Assembly: GCA_015680685.1 (NCBI GenBank)
Contig: MNCI01025071.1
Coordinates: 762-64,761, forward strand
DNA from: Gnetum montanum
Lineage: Eukaryota > Streptophyta > Gnetopsida > Gnetales > Gnetaceae
Direction: 5' to 3'
Length of the DNA: 64,000 nt
Position numbers and translations under genes: made by a program. The notes beneath the pieces are model-generated. The model saw nothing but the letters and a program-made list of their open reading frames with translations. It was not told the DNA's origin and ran no database searches. Below are positions 43,426-54,169 of this stretch, in pieces (the stretch's first letter is position 1; each line of letters begins with the position of its first letter).

Positions 43426-44947
43426 CAGTTACATGAGTAGCATCATCAAACATAAATGAAAGAATATTGTGATAATAATGTAATATAACATGATAGTGAG
43501 ATAATTAATTCATCCTCAAGATAATGTCATATTATCCTAGATTTATGATATCGATATCATTAAGAGAAGAGACATCCTAAATCACCACAAGTAGATATTT
43601 GCAAACTCGATACACAATAAGCATATTGTTACTAATAGTATTAATAGTAAGCCCTTGAAGAAGGAACTAAAACTCCAAACTTAAACACCCAATTATTCAT
43701 GGATCAAAAAAATAATGAATAAAAAATAAAAAATTTGAAATCATACCTTCAATATCCATCAAAACATTAGGTTGAGCTTCAACTAGCTAGTTAGTCAAAG
43801 CATAAACATGTCCATGCATCCTAGTATCATTGTGATCACCTATTAGTCTACCATCCTCTTGAGAACTATCATTTTCTAAATGCTTTAGATAAAGCTCTAA
43901 AACTTAGCTAGTCATAATTATGTTAGTTTTGGTAAATCCTCCAAAATTTCCTAACTTTTCTTCTAGCATGAAAAGTAATGGATTCATGAGTGATTTCATC
44001 ATTGAAGATTAATATTTTTACTATTATCTAGTAGGTCTAGAATCTTGAACCCAGTTGGATTCACCAGAATTCCTAAAAGATGTTTGATCCTTCTCCTAAG
44101 AATAGTTAGGACATATAACCTTTTTTAGGTGACTACACTCTAGGTCAATTGCAAAAACATGTACATCAGCGTCTCTCCAAAGATGAAGGTGAAGCAAGTG
44201 TTCCTTAATGGATGTACAAAGATAATGTATGAAATGGTCCTAGCATTCTCATTAAAATTTATGTGAGGAACATACATGCTTAGCTCTAAAAATTAATTAT
44301 CATACATGAACATCATTCAATTGACTTGGTAGAGATAATAGAACTCTACTTTAGCCTTTATGTATGATGAAGGAATATAATGGTAATTAAAAGAAAGAAA
44401 GAAATAACTCTAATAAACATCAGAGTACTTTCAATGGCATGAATTATTCTAAGTAGCCTTCTAATGACTAGTAATACTTTTAAACTAGTAGGCTTTTGAT
44501 CAAGTTTGAATTGCAAGAGTGTAGCCATTAGCTTTAAGATCTTTATGACCTACTCCAATCACTTAGTGGAAGTAGTATGGCCTAGAACCCTTGGAAGGAA
44601 GGAACTCCAAGCTTATGGAAGCACTTCATAAGCTCATATTCCATTAGTTGTCTATCATTATTATGACTTTATTAAGTAATGATCATTTATGACATATTCA
44701 AGTTCTTCTATGTATGTTGATGAAGAAACTAGAATAGGTAGTGATAAATGTTTGATTAGCTAATCTTCTCACTTGTGATAGGAGCAGGAGTAAGATTAAC
44801 AATCTTCACTTGAGGATCCATTACATGCTCCTCTATTTGATTTATAGTAGACTTAGGTGCTAGATTTAGGTTGCTAAGCTGAATATATACTCTATTACCA
44901 TAGCCAAATCTATGTCTAGTCCTTTCCATTAGTAGACATATTAACAT
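43426..44947 (-). pseudogene. Gag of host element H, broken
   Basis: Minus strand, after the primer site: MERTRHRFGYGNRV (from about 44929), heavily decayed capsid region, and near 44140-44100 HLKKVICPNY, the end of a CCHC zinc knuckle (family GHLKKDCP). The order PBS-gag here, RT at 23.9 kb and integrase at 4 kb on the same strand supports one dismembered element. The array insertion lies between this gag/protease part and RT. Confidence 0.55.
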
Positions 44948-44970
44948 GAAATAAGAAAATCATTAAATCT

Positions 44971-44985
44971 ACTCTATGATACCAA
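44971..44985 (-). promoter_or_regulatory. Primer-binding site of host element H, initiator-Met type
   Basis: Minus-strand TTGGTATCATAGAGT resembles TGGTATCAGAGC, primed by initiator tRNA-Met. It lies just upstream of the gag start. Confidence 0.65.
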
Positions 44986-44989
44986 CATA

Positions 44990-45718
44990 TAATACCCTCC
45001 TTCCTAAACTTATATTAGAAAGCATTAAGTTGGGGATATAACTCCTATATGAAAAATTTATCATGGTAAGAGATAACTAGAAATGAAATGAACTAATCTA
45101 ATGATGAGGAATTGAAAGAAAATTATGATGATACCATGATCAAAAGAAAAGAAAAGATATTAATAATAGAATATAAATGGAAGCCTAGATAATAAAAAAA
45201 TATATACTAGAAAACTAAAATCTAAAACTAGATTTTAAAATATAATATAGCTTATAAGTCTAGAAATAATACATATTCATAACTATCTAGTAGTATCAAA
45301 TATGTTTAGCAATACGTACAATATTTAGGATCTAAATATAAAATGCATGATAAATATAATAATACATGTCTAAAAAATATTATAATGTATAAAGAGATAA
45401 ATAGACTAATAGTAAAAAATAATGATGCATCACATTTAAAAATTCAAAAGCACACATCAAGAGATGTGCATGTTCCATCTAGCCTTGATGACCTAAACAT
45501 AGATGAGGAATTAAATATAAATGGAGTGAAAAATGTTGGAATCTCCTTTAGTTTATTTAAGGGAATGTTTCATGGTGGCTAAGGGAAGACATGATACTTT
45601 TTAATACATGTTAGTGTTAAAGGTTGATTGTAAAATAAGGTCCCTCTAAGCTAGCTATAGAAAAATTTGAGTTCCATAGTAGTTGAATTTAGATACATTG
45701 AGTTGATCACGAGTTACT
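44990..45718 (-). repeat. Presumed 5' LTR of host element H
   Basis: AT-rich sequence upstream (minus strand) of the primer site, ending where the next element inserts at 45719. No coding seen apart from a short chance plus-strand frame at 45343-45582. LTR limits not determined. Confidence 0.4.
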
Positions 45719-46623
45719 TGGTATAGGGACACTTCTTCTAATCCTTTTATTCTACCCTACATGTATGTTTTGTAGGTTTTAGGCTTAAGGATGACATTTT
45801 GGGAGGCTATGAGACATCTTTGATAATCCTTGAAGGTGATAGGAGATATCTTGAATTCAAAGGAGACATCTCAGCCAAATGTGAAATTTCTAAGAGGAGA
45901 CATCTCATGCAAGATGTCCTAGGCCTAGAAAATATGTCATTGAAAAATAGGAGACATCTTTCCTGAGAGTTGTTTTGACGTAGATACATCTTTCTAAGGT
46001 CATAGATGATCCATAGAGTTAATAAAACTTTCAAAACACCCATCCTAATTTAGGAAATAGTTGAATTAGGATGGAAAAGGATGAAAAAAACCAAGGAGAA
46101 GGTGAGAAATATTTGGAAACATTTGAAGAACCTAGAGTTAAGTTGAGGCAAGGGTTCTAGGTTTCTTATCTTTAGGTTGTTCATAAATATTGATGTAATT
46201 CATCATTGTTGGAATATAGAACTCACCTTGACCATGAGTGAGAGAGAGATCATAAGAGAGACATGATGAAGAGAGATTATGCAAGAAGAAAACTTGTTAG
46301 AGGAAATTGAGTGAGAGGCGAGGCAGAGCACTTGAGAGAGTATGAGGGAATCTCTTATAAGTGTTTTATCTTGAGCTTAGGCTCCATGGTGAGCTATTAA
46401 GGATTAAGAGGGGATAAGTATGACCTCTAAGATCCTTGGGAGAGTTGTAAATTGAGATTGGCTTCTCATATTTGACTTATTTTCTCTGTATTTTGAGAAT
46501 TTTTCTTAATATAAGGAAGATTTTCTTCATTTCATTATGTTCTTTTATTTTTCTATGTTAAATCTTCTTGGAAGTTATGTATTGGATCCTATTGGGATCT
46601 ACTGAGGTGCCACCCCTACACCA
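45719..46623 (+). repeat. 5' LTR of P1
   Basis: 905 bp. U3 contains at least four AGACATCT plus AGATGTCC/GATATCTT variants (45818-45965). CATAAATATTGATG at about 46184 may be the TATA region. Ends GGTGCCACCCCTACACCA. Confidence 0.85.
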
Positions 46624-46626
46624 GAT

Positions 46627-46638
46627 TGGTATCAGAGT
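46627..46638 (+). promoter_or_regulatory. Primer-binding site TGGTATCAGAGT
   Basis: Three bases after the 5' LTR. Matches the initiator tRNA-Met site TGGTATCAGAGC in 11 of 12 bases. Confidence 0.85.
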
Positions 46639-46716
46639 GAGGTTTAGAGAAATCTACATATTTGCATTTGATTTGAAGGGATTCACACTTATATTGAATT
46701 AAGATTTCTTTTTGGT

Positions 46717-47835
46717 ATGGATTCTATGAAGAAGAATAATCAAGATCTTTGACAAGAAATTCAAGAGCTCAAAGAATCCTTCAAAACTTTTGTGGTTGAC
46801 ATGCAAGAAGTTCTTCCTAGGGTAAGGATTGACAAAAACCAAGATTTTGGAGAAACTTCAAGAAGAATTGAAGAAAGGATTAAAGACAAAAATCGTTTTG
46901 CAACCATGCAAGGATTAAGATAAAGACATGATCAAAGAACTCCAAGGAGAGATGGGGCTAGAACTCAAAGGTATGAGCAAAGGTTTTCATTTCATAATAA
47001 TGAGAAAAATGATGATGAAAGGTTTGTAAAGATATTAGGAAGTTCTCTAAGCATTCCTCATGTGGACATTCTCATATTTAAAGGTGTTGAAGTACAAATT
47101 TATTTCTTTCTTGGCTTAGAGTTGTAAATAAGTATTTCCTTTTAAGAATCTTTCTAGAGAGATAATGATTCATGTTGTTGAGAGAAAACTTGAATGATTA
47201 GCACCTAAATGGTGGAACAAGATATGTATCAAATACCATGAAGAACATGAAAGACCTATTTAGAGTTGGCAACTCATGAAGTTCATGCTAAAAGAAAGGT
47301 TTGAAAAGAGATCCTTTCATCATGAAGCCATAAAGAAGTTGAAATTTCTCAAAAAAGGAGATCAAGAGGTAAAATATTTTTATGTTGAATTTTGTAAAGG
47401 CTTGGAAATGGCTAATGTTTATTAGATTGAGTATGAGTAAGACTCTAACTTCATTAGTGGATTAAGAATGAAATATTAGCAAGAATTATCATTCTATGAG
47501 CTTGATACTCTTGATGAAGCCTATGATATTATTCTTAAGGATGAAATGAAAATCATAAGGTTTGGTTTAAATAAGGACAAATGATAAGAAAAGAGGTGAG
47601 AAGGAAAATTTACAAGTTAAAGAAATCATCACAGAAGGATTGTAAAGATAAGCCAAAGAAGAAGGAAAGGGAGTCTACTTCTCCTAGAAGAGGAAGAAGA
47701 AGGGAACAACCTCCAAGAGGTAAAGATCATTGTAAAGATATATGTTATAATTGTGGTGAATCAGGTCATAAATAATGAAAATGCACAAAGCCAAAGAAGA
47801 ATATCCTCAAGGTTAAGGAAATTTAAATCATGCAA
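46717..47835 (+). pseudogene. Gag of P1 with CCHC knuckle, broken
   Basis: ATG 46717 (MDSMKKNNQDL). N-part is a coiled-coil-like QEIQELKESFKTFVVDMQ, then the basic RTPRRDGARTQRYEQR region (about 46940) and NDDERFVKILGSSLSIPHVD. The core is LxxLAPKWWNKICIKYHEE-like around 47195-47255 (Ty3/gypsy gag pattern LxGxAxxWW), and the zinc knuckle CYNCGESGHK..KC lies at 47743-47784 with two stops inside. P2 inserted right after, at 47841. Nucleocapsid-type RNA packaging is the family role. Confidence 0.8.
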
Positions 47836-47840
47836 GAGGA

Positions 47841-48750
47841 TGGTATAGGGTTGGCACCTCAATAGACCCCAATAGGATCCAATCCATAACTTCTAAGTAT
47901 ATCTAACTTAGAAAATAATAATAACATGATGAAATAGAGAAAACTATTTATTATATTAAGAAAACTCTCAAAATATAGAGAAAATACATTCAATATGAGG
48001 ATCCAAGATCAACTTTCAACTCTTACAAGAATCTTAGGGGTCACACTTGTCCCTTCTCAATTCTCAATTGCTGATCATGGAGCCAAAGCTCAAGACAAGA
48101 TACTTATAAGAGATTCTCTTAACCTCTTTCAAGTGGTCTCTCCTACCTATGACTCAATTTTCCTACATAAGCTCTCTTCTTACATAGGCTCTCCTTCCTC
48201 TTCTATCATGATCTCTATTTCTCTTGATCATGGATAGGATGTTCCAATAGCAATGAAGATTTACATCAATATTTATGGGTAATTAGAAGATAAGAAACCT
48301 CAAATTATTTCCTTAACTTAAGACTCTTTAGATGTTTTCTAAGTCTTCTCACCTTCTTCCTAGCTATTTCCATCCTTTTCCATTTTGTTTCTACTATTTT
48401 CCAAATTGGAACGAGTATTTTTGGACGTTTCCTTGGCTACCTAGTTTGTCTCTAATCTCCAAAATACATATATGTATCCACTTAGCTCTTAGGAAAGATA
48501 TCTACTACTTTTTCAAGATGTCTCCTCTATGGCTAAGACATCTCCTTCTAGGCGAATATGTCTTGCATAAGATGTTTTGCTTGAGAATTCTTTTTTGAGA
48601 AGTCTCACATTCAGTTAAGATGTCTCCTATCACCTTCAAGTCTTAGCTAAGATGTCTTATAGCCTTCCAAGACATCAACTTTAAGATTGAAATCTACAAA
48701 ACATACATGTAGGGTAGAACAAGTGGATTGAAAGAGGCTTACCTACACCA
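47841..48750 (-). repeat. 3' LTR of P2
   Basis: 910 bp. On plus strand AGATGTCT/AGACATCT words at about 48500-48665 are in its U3. CATAAATATTGATG-type TATA region (plus-strand about 48262-48278). Confidence 0.85.
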
Positions 48751-49366
48751 ACTCTTTGACCCTTTAAAATATCATGATTCATGAACTTTCACAAGTTGGA
48801 AGATACTATTTCTCTATGACTTAGGGCCATCACACTTAGCACAATAATCAAAACTCAATGCATTACAAACATTAGAATGAGTATCATTTGAGATTTTGGT
48901 GTTAAGCTTACCTTGCTCATGGAGGCTTGTCCTCATGCCTCATCATGCTTCCTTCATCTAATCATCTCCTTAAAATGCTTCCCATGCATTCTCATGGTGA
49001 CTCAAACCTCCACAAAAGTGATAGAAAAATTTGAAAAAATAATTTGTAGCATCAATCCATGGAGTAGGCCTCATTACCCTATGCTTAAATAGTAAAGAAG
49101 TTTCTCCACTTGCTTCCAATGAATCTTTCCTATCTTTCTAGCACCTCTTTGCCAATACAAATCTTAGCCTAATAATTTCATAAGTATCCAAAAACATAAC
49201 CTAACATACTACTATCATCAACTTCCAAGATTTAAAAATAGCAAAATCAACCTTCCTTCATATGAGACTCCATGTACTTAGTAATAACATCTAGATCAAA
49301 TGCATTATTTTTAGCATTAAAATAAATTTCATCATCATAAATGGCATTCATCCTTACAATTTTATT
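48751..49366 (-). other. 3' end of P2 body: conserved tail and spacer
   Basis: Minus strand carries decayed versions of the tail shared by families P and Q (HxGxxREAFQGDxQMKK and the TSLHEQ/IKTSND-type stretch, about 49000-48830). The rest is noncoding. No RT. Confidence 0.5.
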
Positions 49367-49760
49367 TTAACTAGGAAGCATCAATGAAGACTTTAAATTA
49401 CCAACCTTATTATCAACAATAGTGAACAACAACCTAAACTTATGAATGTCTTGTCTTATAGTCCTACTATTATTTTCAACATGAAAAACAACCGTATGAT
49501 CATAATCCCAATTTCTACCAAATATGGGATCTACATAATCAATAGGTAATACATCACATAGAATTTGATCATGAAATATTCCAATGGAATATTCAACAAG
49601 CCATTGTTCTATAACTTGCTCATAATAATTCTTAATTAAATAGTGCACTTTATATGGATTAGGGTGAGGGATTATAGCTAACCATAATAACTTCACTGTC
49701 TTGGTAGAAATCATATTTTCTTGTGCTCCACTGTTAATGAGTAGACTCAATATTTAACCC
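49367..49760 (-). pseudogene. Protease of P2, active-site Asp changed
   Basis: Frame open for 127 codons: MSLLINSGAQENMISTKTVK, the retropepsin start, but Asn (49735-49733) stands where the catalytic Asp of D-S-G should be. IPHPNPYKVHYLIKN, EYSIGIFHDQILCDVLPIDY and DPIFGRNWDYD follow, matching the Ty3/gypsy pattern (HPxPY, SIGxxYxDEVxCDVVPMD, LLGRPWxxD). Protease would mature Gag. Downstream the frame leads to the family tail, not to RT. Confidence 0.8.
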
Positions 49761-49779
49761 TTAAAATTACAATGAGTTC

Positions 49780-51039
49780 TGAGTAAACTCTTCCTTATAA
49801 AATCCTCATTGGCACTAATATGTCCAACAAAAGTACAACTATTGAATTCACTTTGTTTGACAATATCAAAAGGATCATGTTCACATATCTTCTTTGAACA
49901 TTTAGGTTCATCCTATTGAATGGTTTGAATTTTCTTACCCTTAAAGGCATTCTTCTTTGGCTTTGTGAATTATCATTGTTTATGACTTGATTAAGCACAA
50001 TTATAATATATATCTTTACCATGATCTTTACCTCTTAGAGATCACTCCCTTGTTCTTACCCTCCTAGGAGAAGTAGATCTCCCTTCCTTCTTCTTTGGTT
50101 CATCTTCCTCATCCTCCTTGAATGATTTTATTAACTTGTGAGCTATGTCTTTCTCCTTCTTTTTCTTATGATATTTATCCTTCTTTAGGCCAAACTTTGT
50201 GATTTTCATTTTAGCCTTGAGATCAAGATCATAGGTTTCATCAAGAGTATCAGACTCATAGAATGCTACGTCTTATGTATATTGCATTCGTAATCCACTA
50301 ATGAAGTTAGAATCTTGCTCATACTTAGTCCAATGAACATCATCCTTTTCCAATGCTTTACAAAATTCACCATAAAAATATTTTACCTCTTGATCTTCTA
50401 ATGTAATAAATTTCAAAGCTTCTTAATGACTTCATGATAGAAGGATGTCTTCTAAAACTTTTGCTTTAGCATGAACTCCATGAGTTGTGAACTCTTAATA
50501 GGTCTTCCATGTTCTTCAAGGTATTTGATACATTCCTTGTCCCACCATTTAGCTGTTAATCCTTCAAGTTTACTCTCAACAACATGAATCATTATCTTCC
50601 TAGAAAGTTTTTGAATAAGAAAATACTTATTCATAGCTCTAGGCTAAGAAAGAAAGAAATCTATACATTCAATACCTTTAAAGATGGGAATTTTTACATG
50701 AGGAACTCCTAAAGTAGTTCTTAACATATTTACAAATCTTTCATCATCATTTTCCTCATTATTATGAAAAGGTAACCTTGGATCATATCTTTGAGTTTTA
50801 GTCCCTTCTTTCCTTGGAGTTGCTTGATCATGTCTTCCCCTTAATCCTTGCATGATTGTAAAGTATTTTTTGTCTTCAATGTCCTCTTGACTTTTTCTTG
50901 AAGATTCTCCAAAATCTTGGTTTTTTTTAGTCCTTACTTTAGGAAGAACTTGCATTTTAGCCACAAAATTCTTAAAGGAGCATTTGAGCTCTTGAATCTC
51001 TTGTATAAGATCTTGATTAGTCTTCTTCTTAAGAGCCAT
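49780..51039 (-). pseudogene. Gag of P2, broken
   Basis: ATG at 51039 (MALKKKTNQDLIQEIQELKC): coiled-coil-like N-part, ESSRKSQEDIEDKKYF, MQGLRGRHDQATPRKEGTK, NNEENDDERFVNMLRTTLGV; stop at 50644, then MNKYFLIQKLSRK and KLEGLTAKWWDKECIKYLEE (50634-50452 frame), the gag core. The basic NSR/RRKGD region and a decayed knuckle lie near 50060-49990. Fewer breaks than P1, consistent with P2 being younger. Confidence 0.8.
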
Positions 51040-51145
51040 ATTAAAAAGAAATTTTGTTTTAGTATAAGTATGGATCCCTCCAAACCAAACATAGATGTAT
51101 GGATTCCTCCAACCATTTATAGATGTGTGGATTCCTCCAAACCTT

Positions 51146-51159
51146 TACTTTGATATCAA
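51146..51159 (-). promoter_or_regulatory. Primer-binding site of P2, decayed
   Basis: Minus-strand TTGATATCAAAGT. Compare TTGGTATCAGAGC; same 3-base spacing from the LTR end as in P1. Confidence 0.65.
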
Positions 51160-51161
51160 TT

Positions 51162-52090
51162 TGGTGTAGGGATGGCACATTAATAGATCCTAATAGGATC
51201 TAATCAACAACTTCCAGGTAGATCTAGCTTGGAAAATAAGAACAACATAATGAAATAAGAAAAAATCTCCCTTATATTAAGAAAACTCTCAAAATACACA
51301 GAAAATACATTAAATATGAGAAGCCAAGCTCAACTCACAATTCTTCCAAAGATCTTAGAGGTCACACTTGTTCTCTCTTAATCCTCAATTACTCATGATG
51401 GAGCCAAAGCTCTAGAAAAGACACGTATAAGAAATTATCTGAACCTATCACAAGTGCTCTCCCTTGCCTCTCACTTAGTTTCCTTGCACAAACTCTCTCC
51501 TTGCATAGGATCTCTTCCCTCTTCTCTCATGAGCTCTCTCTTTCTCATGGATATGATTTTCCCACAACAATGGAGAATTACAAAAATATTTATGGGAAAA
51601 TGGAAAATAAGCAACCTAGAAACCTTTCCTCAACTCAACTTGAGGTTTTTTAGATGTTGCCCAAGTCTTTTCACCTTCTCGTCGACTATTTCCATCCTTT
51701 TAATCTTGCTTTTAGTATTTGCAAAATTGGAACTAGTGTTTTTGGAAGTTTACCTAGCCATACAAGTCATCCCTAATCTCTACAAGACATCTTTGTGTTC
51801 ATCTAGCTCTCAAGAAAGATGTTGACTATTTTTGCAAGACATCTCCTCTAGGCCAAGGTGTCTCCTTCTAGGGCAAGATGTCTTGTCCAAGATGTCTTAC
51901 ATGAGATGTCTCTTTTAAGAAGTATTACATTCAGCTAAGATGTATCCTCTAAATTTAAGACATCTCTTGTAACCTCTAGGTCTTAGCCAAGATGTTTCCT
52001 AGCATTCCAAGATGTCTTCTTCAAGGTTGAAACTTATAAAACATATATGTAGGAGAGAATAAGGGGATTGGAAGAGGTATCCCTACATGA
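51162..52090 (-). repeat. 5' LTR of P2
   Basis: 929 bp. Its U3 (plus-strand 51785-52025) has about ten AGACATCT/AGATGTCT or one-base variants, the densest array of this motif in the window. Confidence 0.85.
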
Positions 52091-52095
52091 AAGGA

Positions 52096-53075
52096 TGAAT
52101 CTTAATGTTCAAGGAAGGTATGTGAATATGATTCATTGCACACTTTTGAGCAAAGTGAGTTGAATAGTTATGCTTTTGTTGGACATGTTAGTGTCAATGA
52201 GGATGTTATAAGGAAGAGTTTATTTAGAATCCATTATGATGTTAAGGGTTATTCATTAAGTCTGCTCATTGATGATGAAGCATAAGAAAATGTAATTTCT
52301 ACCAAGTTGGTAAACTCATTATGATTAGTTACAATCCCTCATCCTAACCCATATCCCTCATCCTAACCCATACAAGGGGCATTGGTTAATGAAGAATCAT
52401 TATAAGCAAGTTAACGAACAATACATTATTGATTATTCCATTGGAAGTTTTCATGATCAAATTCTTTATGTTGTATTAGCTATTGATTGTTTAGATCTCA
52501 TATTTGGTAGACCTTGGAATTATGATAAAAAGACTATCTTTGATGGTGAAAATAATAGTTGGATTGTAAGGCAAGACAATTATAAGTTTAGGTTATTATC
52601 CACTATTGTTGATAGTGAGGTTGGTAATTTGATTTCTTCATTGACAGTTCTAGGTTATAAGGAGATTTTAAGGATGAAAGCTATTTATGATGATAAAATT
52701 TTCTTTGATGTTGAAGAAAATGCATTTGATATGGATGCTATTATTAAGTATGTGGAGTCTCATATGAATGAGATGAAAGTTGAAATGGATATTATTAAAT
52801 CTTGGATGTTGATGATAGTAATATGTTGGGTGATCATTTTGGGCACTTATGCAATTACTAGGATAAGATTGATAATGAGAAAGAGATGTTGGAAGAATAA
52901 GGAAGAACTATTAGCAATATGTGGAGAAATTCCATCACTATTTCAGCATAGAGTAAGGAGGCCTACTTCATGGATTGATGGTAACAATTATTTTTTCAAA
53001 TTCATGTGTTACTTTTATGTAGCTTTGAATCATTATGGAAATGCAAGGGAAGCATTCCAAGGAGATGCTTAGATG
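52096..53075 (+). pseudogene. Protease and C-terminal tail of P1, broken
   Basis: Resumes P1 after P2. GHVSVNEDVIRKSLF, then LLIDDEA (about 52266) where protease should read D-S-G, then a stop. From 52389 the frame is open for 227 codons: DYSIGSFHDQILYVVLAIDC and DLIFGRPWNYDKK (protease C-half), a DVEENAFDMDAIIKYVE acidic stretch, a hydrophobic segment (WMLMIVICWVIILGTYAI, likely out of the original frame), NYFFKFMCYFYVALNHYGNA and REAFQGDA. The last part is the tail conserved in families P and Q. Confidence 0.75.
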
Positions 53076-53279
53076 AAGAAAGCATGGTGGGGAAGGAGGA
53101 CAAGCCTCCATAACCATAGAGAGTTCAAAATCAAAACCTTAGATGATACTCATTCTCATGTTTGTAATGAACTAAGTCTTTATTATTGTGATAACTATGA
53201 TGGCCTTAAGTCATGTGGTCATGGTGTCTTCTAGCTTGTAAAAGATCATGAAGAATGATATTTTTAAGGGTGGGAGAGT

Positions 53280-54169
53280 TGGTGTAGGGACACCTCTTTC
53301 GATCCCCTTATTCTATCCTACATGTATGTTTTATAGATTTTGGACTTGAAGAAGATATCTTGGAAGGCTAGGAGAGATATTGGCTAGGATTTAGAGGTGA
53401 TAGGAGATGTCTCAATCAAATCTAAGACTTCTCAGAGGAGACGTCTCATGCAAGATGTCTTATGCAAAACATATTGGCCTAGGAGGAGACATCTTAGGCC
53501 TAGAGAAGATGTCTTTCAAAAATACTAGACATCTTTTCTAAGAGTTGGGTTGATACATAAACATCTTTCCAAGGTTAGAGATGAATTGTAAAGTCAGGAA
53601 AAATTTCAAAAACACTTGTACCAATTTGATAAATATTTAAAGTAAGATGGAAAAGGATGGAAATAGATAGGGATAAGGTGAGAAGATTTGGGAAACATCT
53701 AAAGAACATCAAGTTTAGTTGAGGCAAGGTTTCTAGGTTTTTTGTCTTCTAGTTGTCCATAAATATTGATGTAATTCATCATTATTAGTACATAGAAATC
53801 ATGTTGACCATGAGCAAGGGAGAAAAAACCTATAAGAGAGGACTAAGGAAGAGAGATTGTGCAAGGAAATTAAGTGAGAGGCAAGGAAGAGAACTTGAGA
53901 AAGCTTAAGAGAATCTCTTATAAGTATCTTATCTTGAGCTTGGACTCCATGGTGAGCTATTGATGATTAAGAGTGAACAAGTGTGGCCTCTAAGATCCTT
54001 GGAAGAGTTGTGAGTTAAGCATGGCCCCTCATCTTTGATTTATTTTCTCTATATTTTGAGAATTTTTCTTAATATAAGGGATATTTTCTCCATTTCATTG
54101 TGTTGTGTTTGTTTTCAAAGCTAGATTTGCTCAGAAGTTGTGGATTAGGTTTTGTTGGGGTCTATTGAC
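53280..54169 (+). repeat. 3' LTR of P1, 3'-truncated
   Basis: Starts TGGTGTAGGGACACC. AGACATCT/AGATGTCT words at 53390-53535; CATAAATATTGATG at about 53757. Similarity to other LTRs stops at GGGTCTATTGA; the expected GGTGCCACCCCTACACCA is missing, so no target duplication can be checked. Confidence 0.8.

Larger units (their letters stand above)
47841..52090 (-). mobile_element. Gag-protease-only LTR element P2, inserted into P1
   Basis: 4250 bp on the opposite strand. 3' LTR 47841-48750, 5' LTR 51162-52090, ends TGGTRTAGGG/CCCTACA. Flanks GAGGA (47836-47840) and AAGGA (52091-52095) form a target duplication with one transition. Removing P2 rejoins P1 between zinc knuckle and protease in the order seen in P2 itself. 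Same family as P1, so a self-insertion. Encodes gag and protease only. Confidence 0.88.
45719..54169 (+). mobile_element. Gag-protease-only LTR element P1 (interrupted)
   Basis: 5' LTR 45719-46623 (TGGTATAGGG...CCCTACACCA), primer site 46627, gag, zinc knuckle, protease, tail, and 3' LTR from 53280 that stops at about 54169 before its expected CCCTACACCA end. It is interrupted by P2 (47841-52090) of the same family on the other strand. No RT or integrase between protease and 3' LTR. Termini form the inverted repeat TGGTGTAGGG/CCCTACACCA. Confidence 0.85.
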
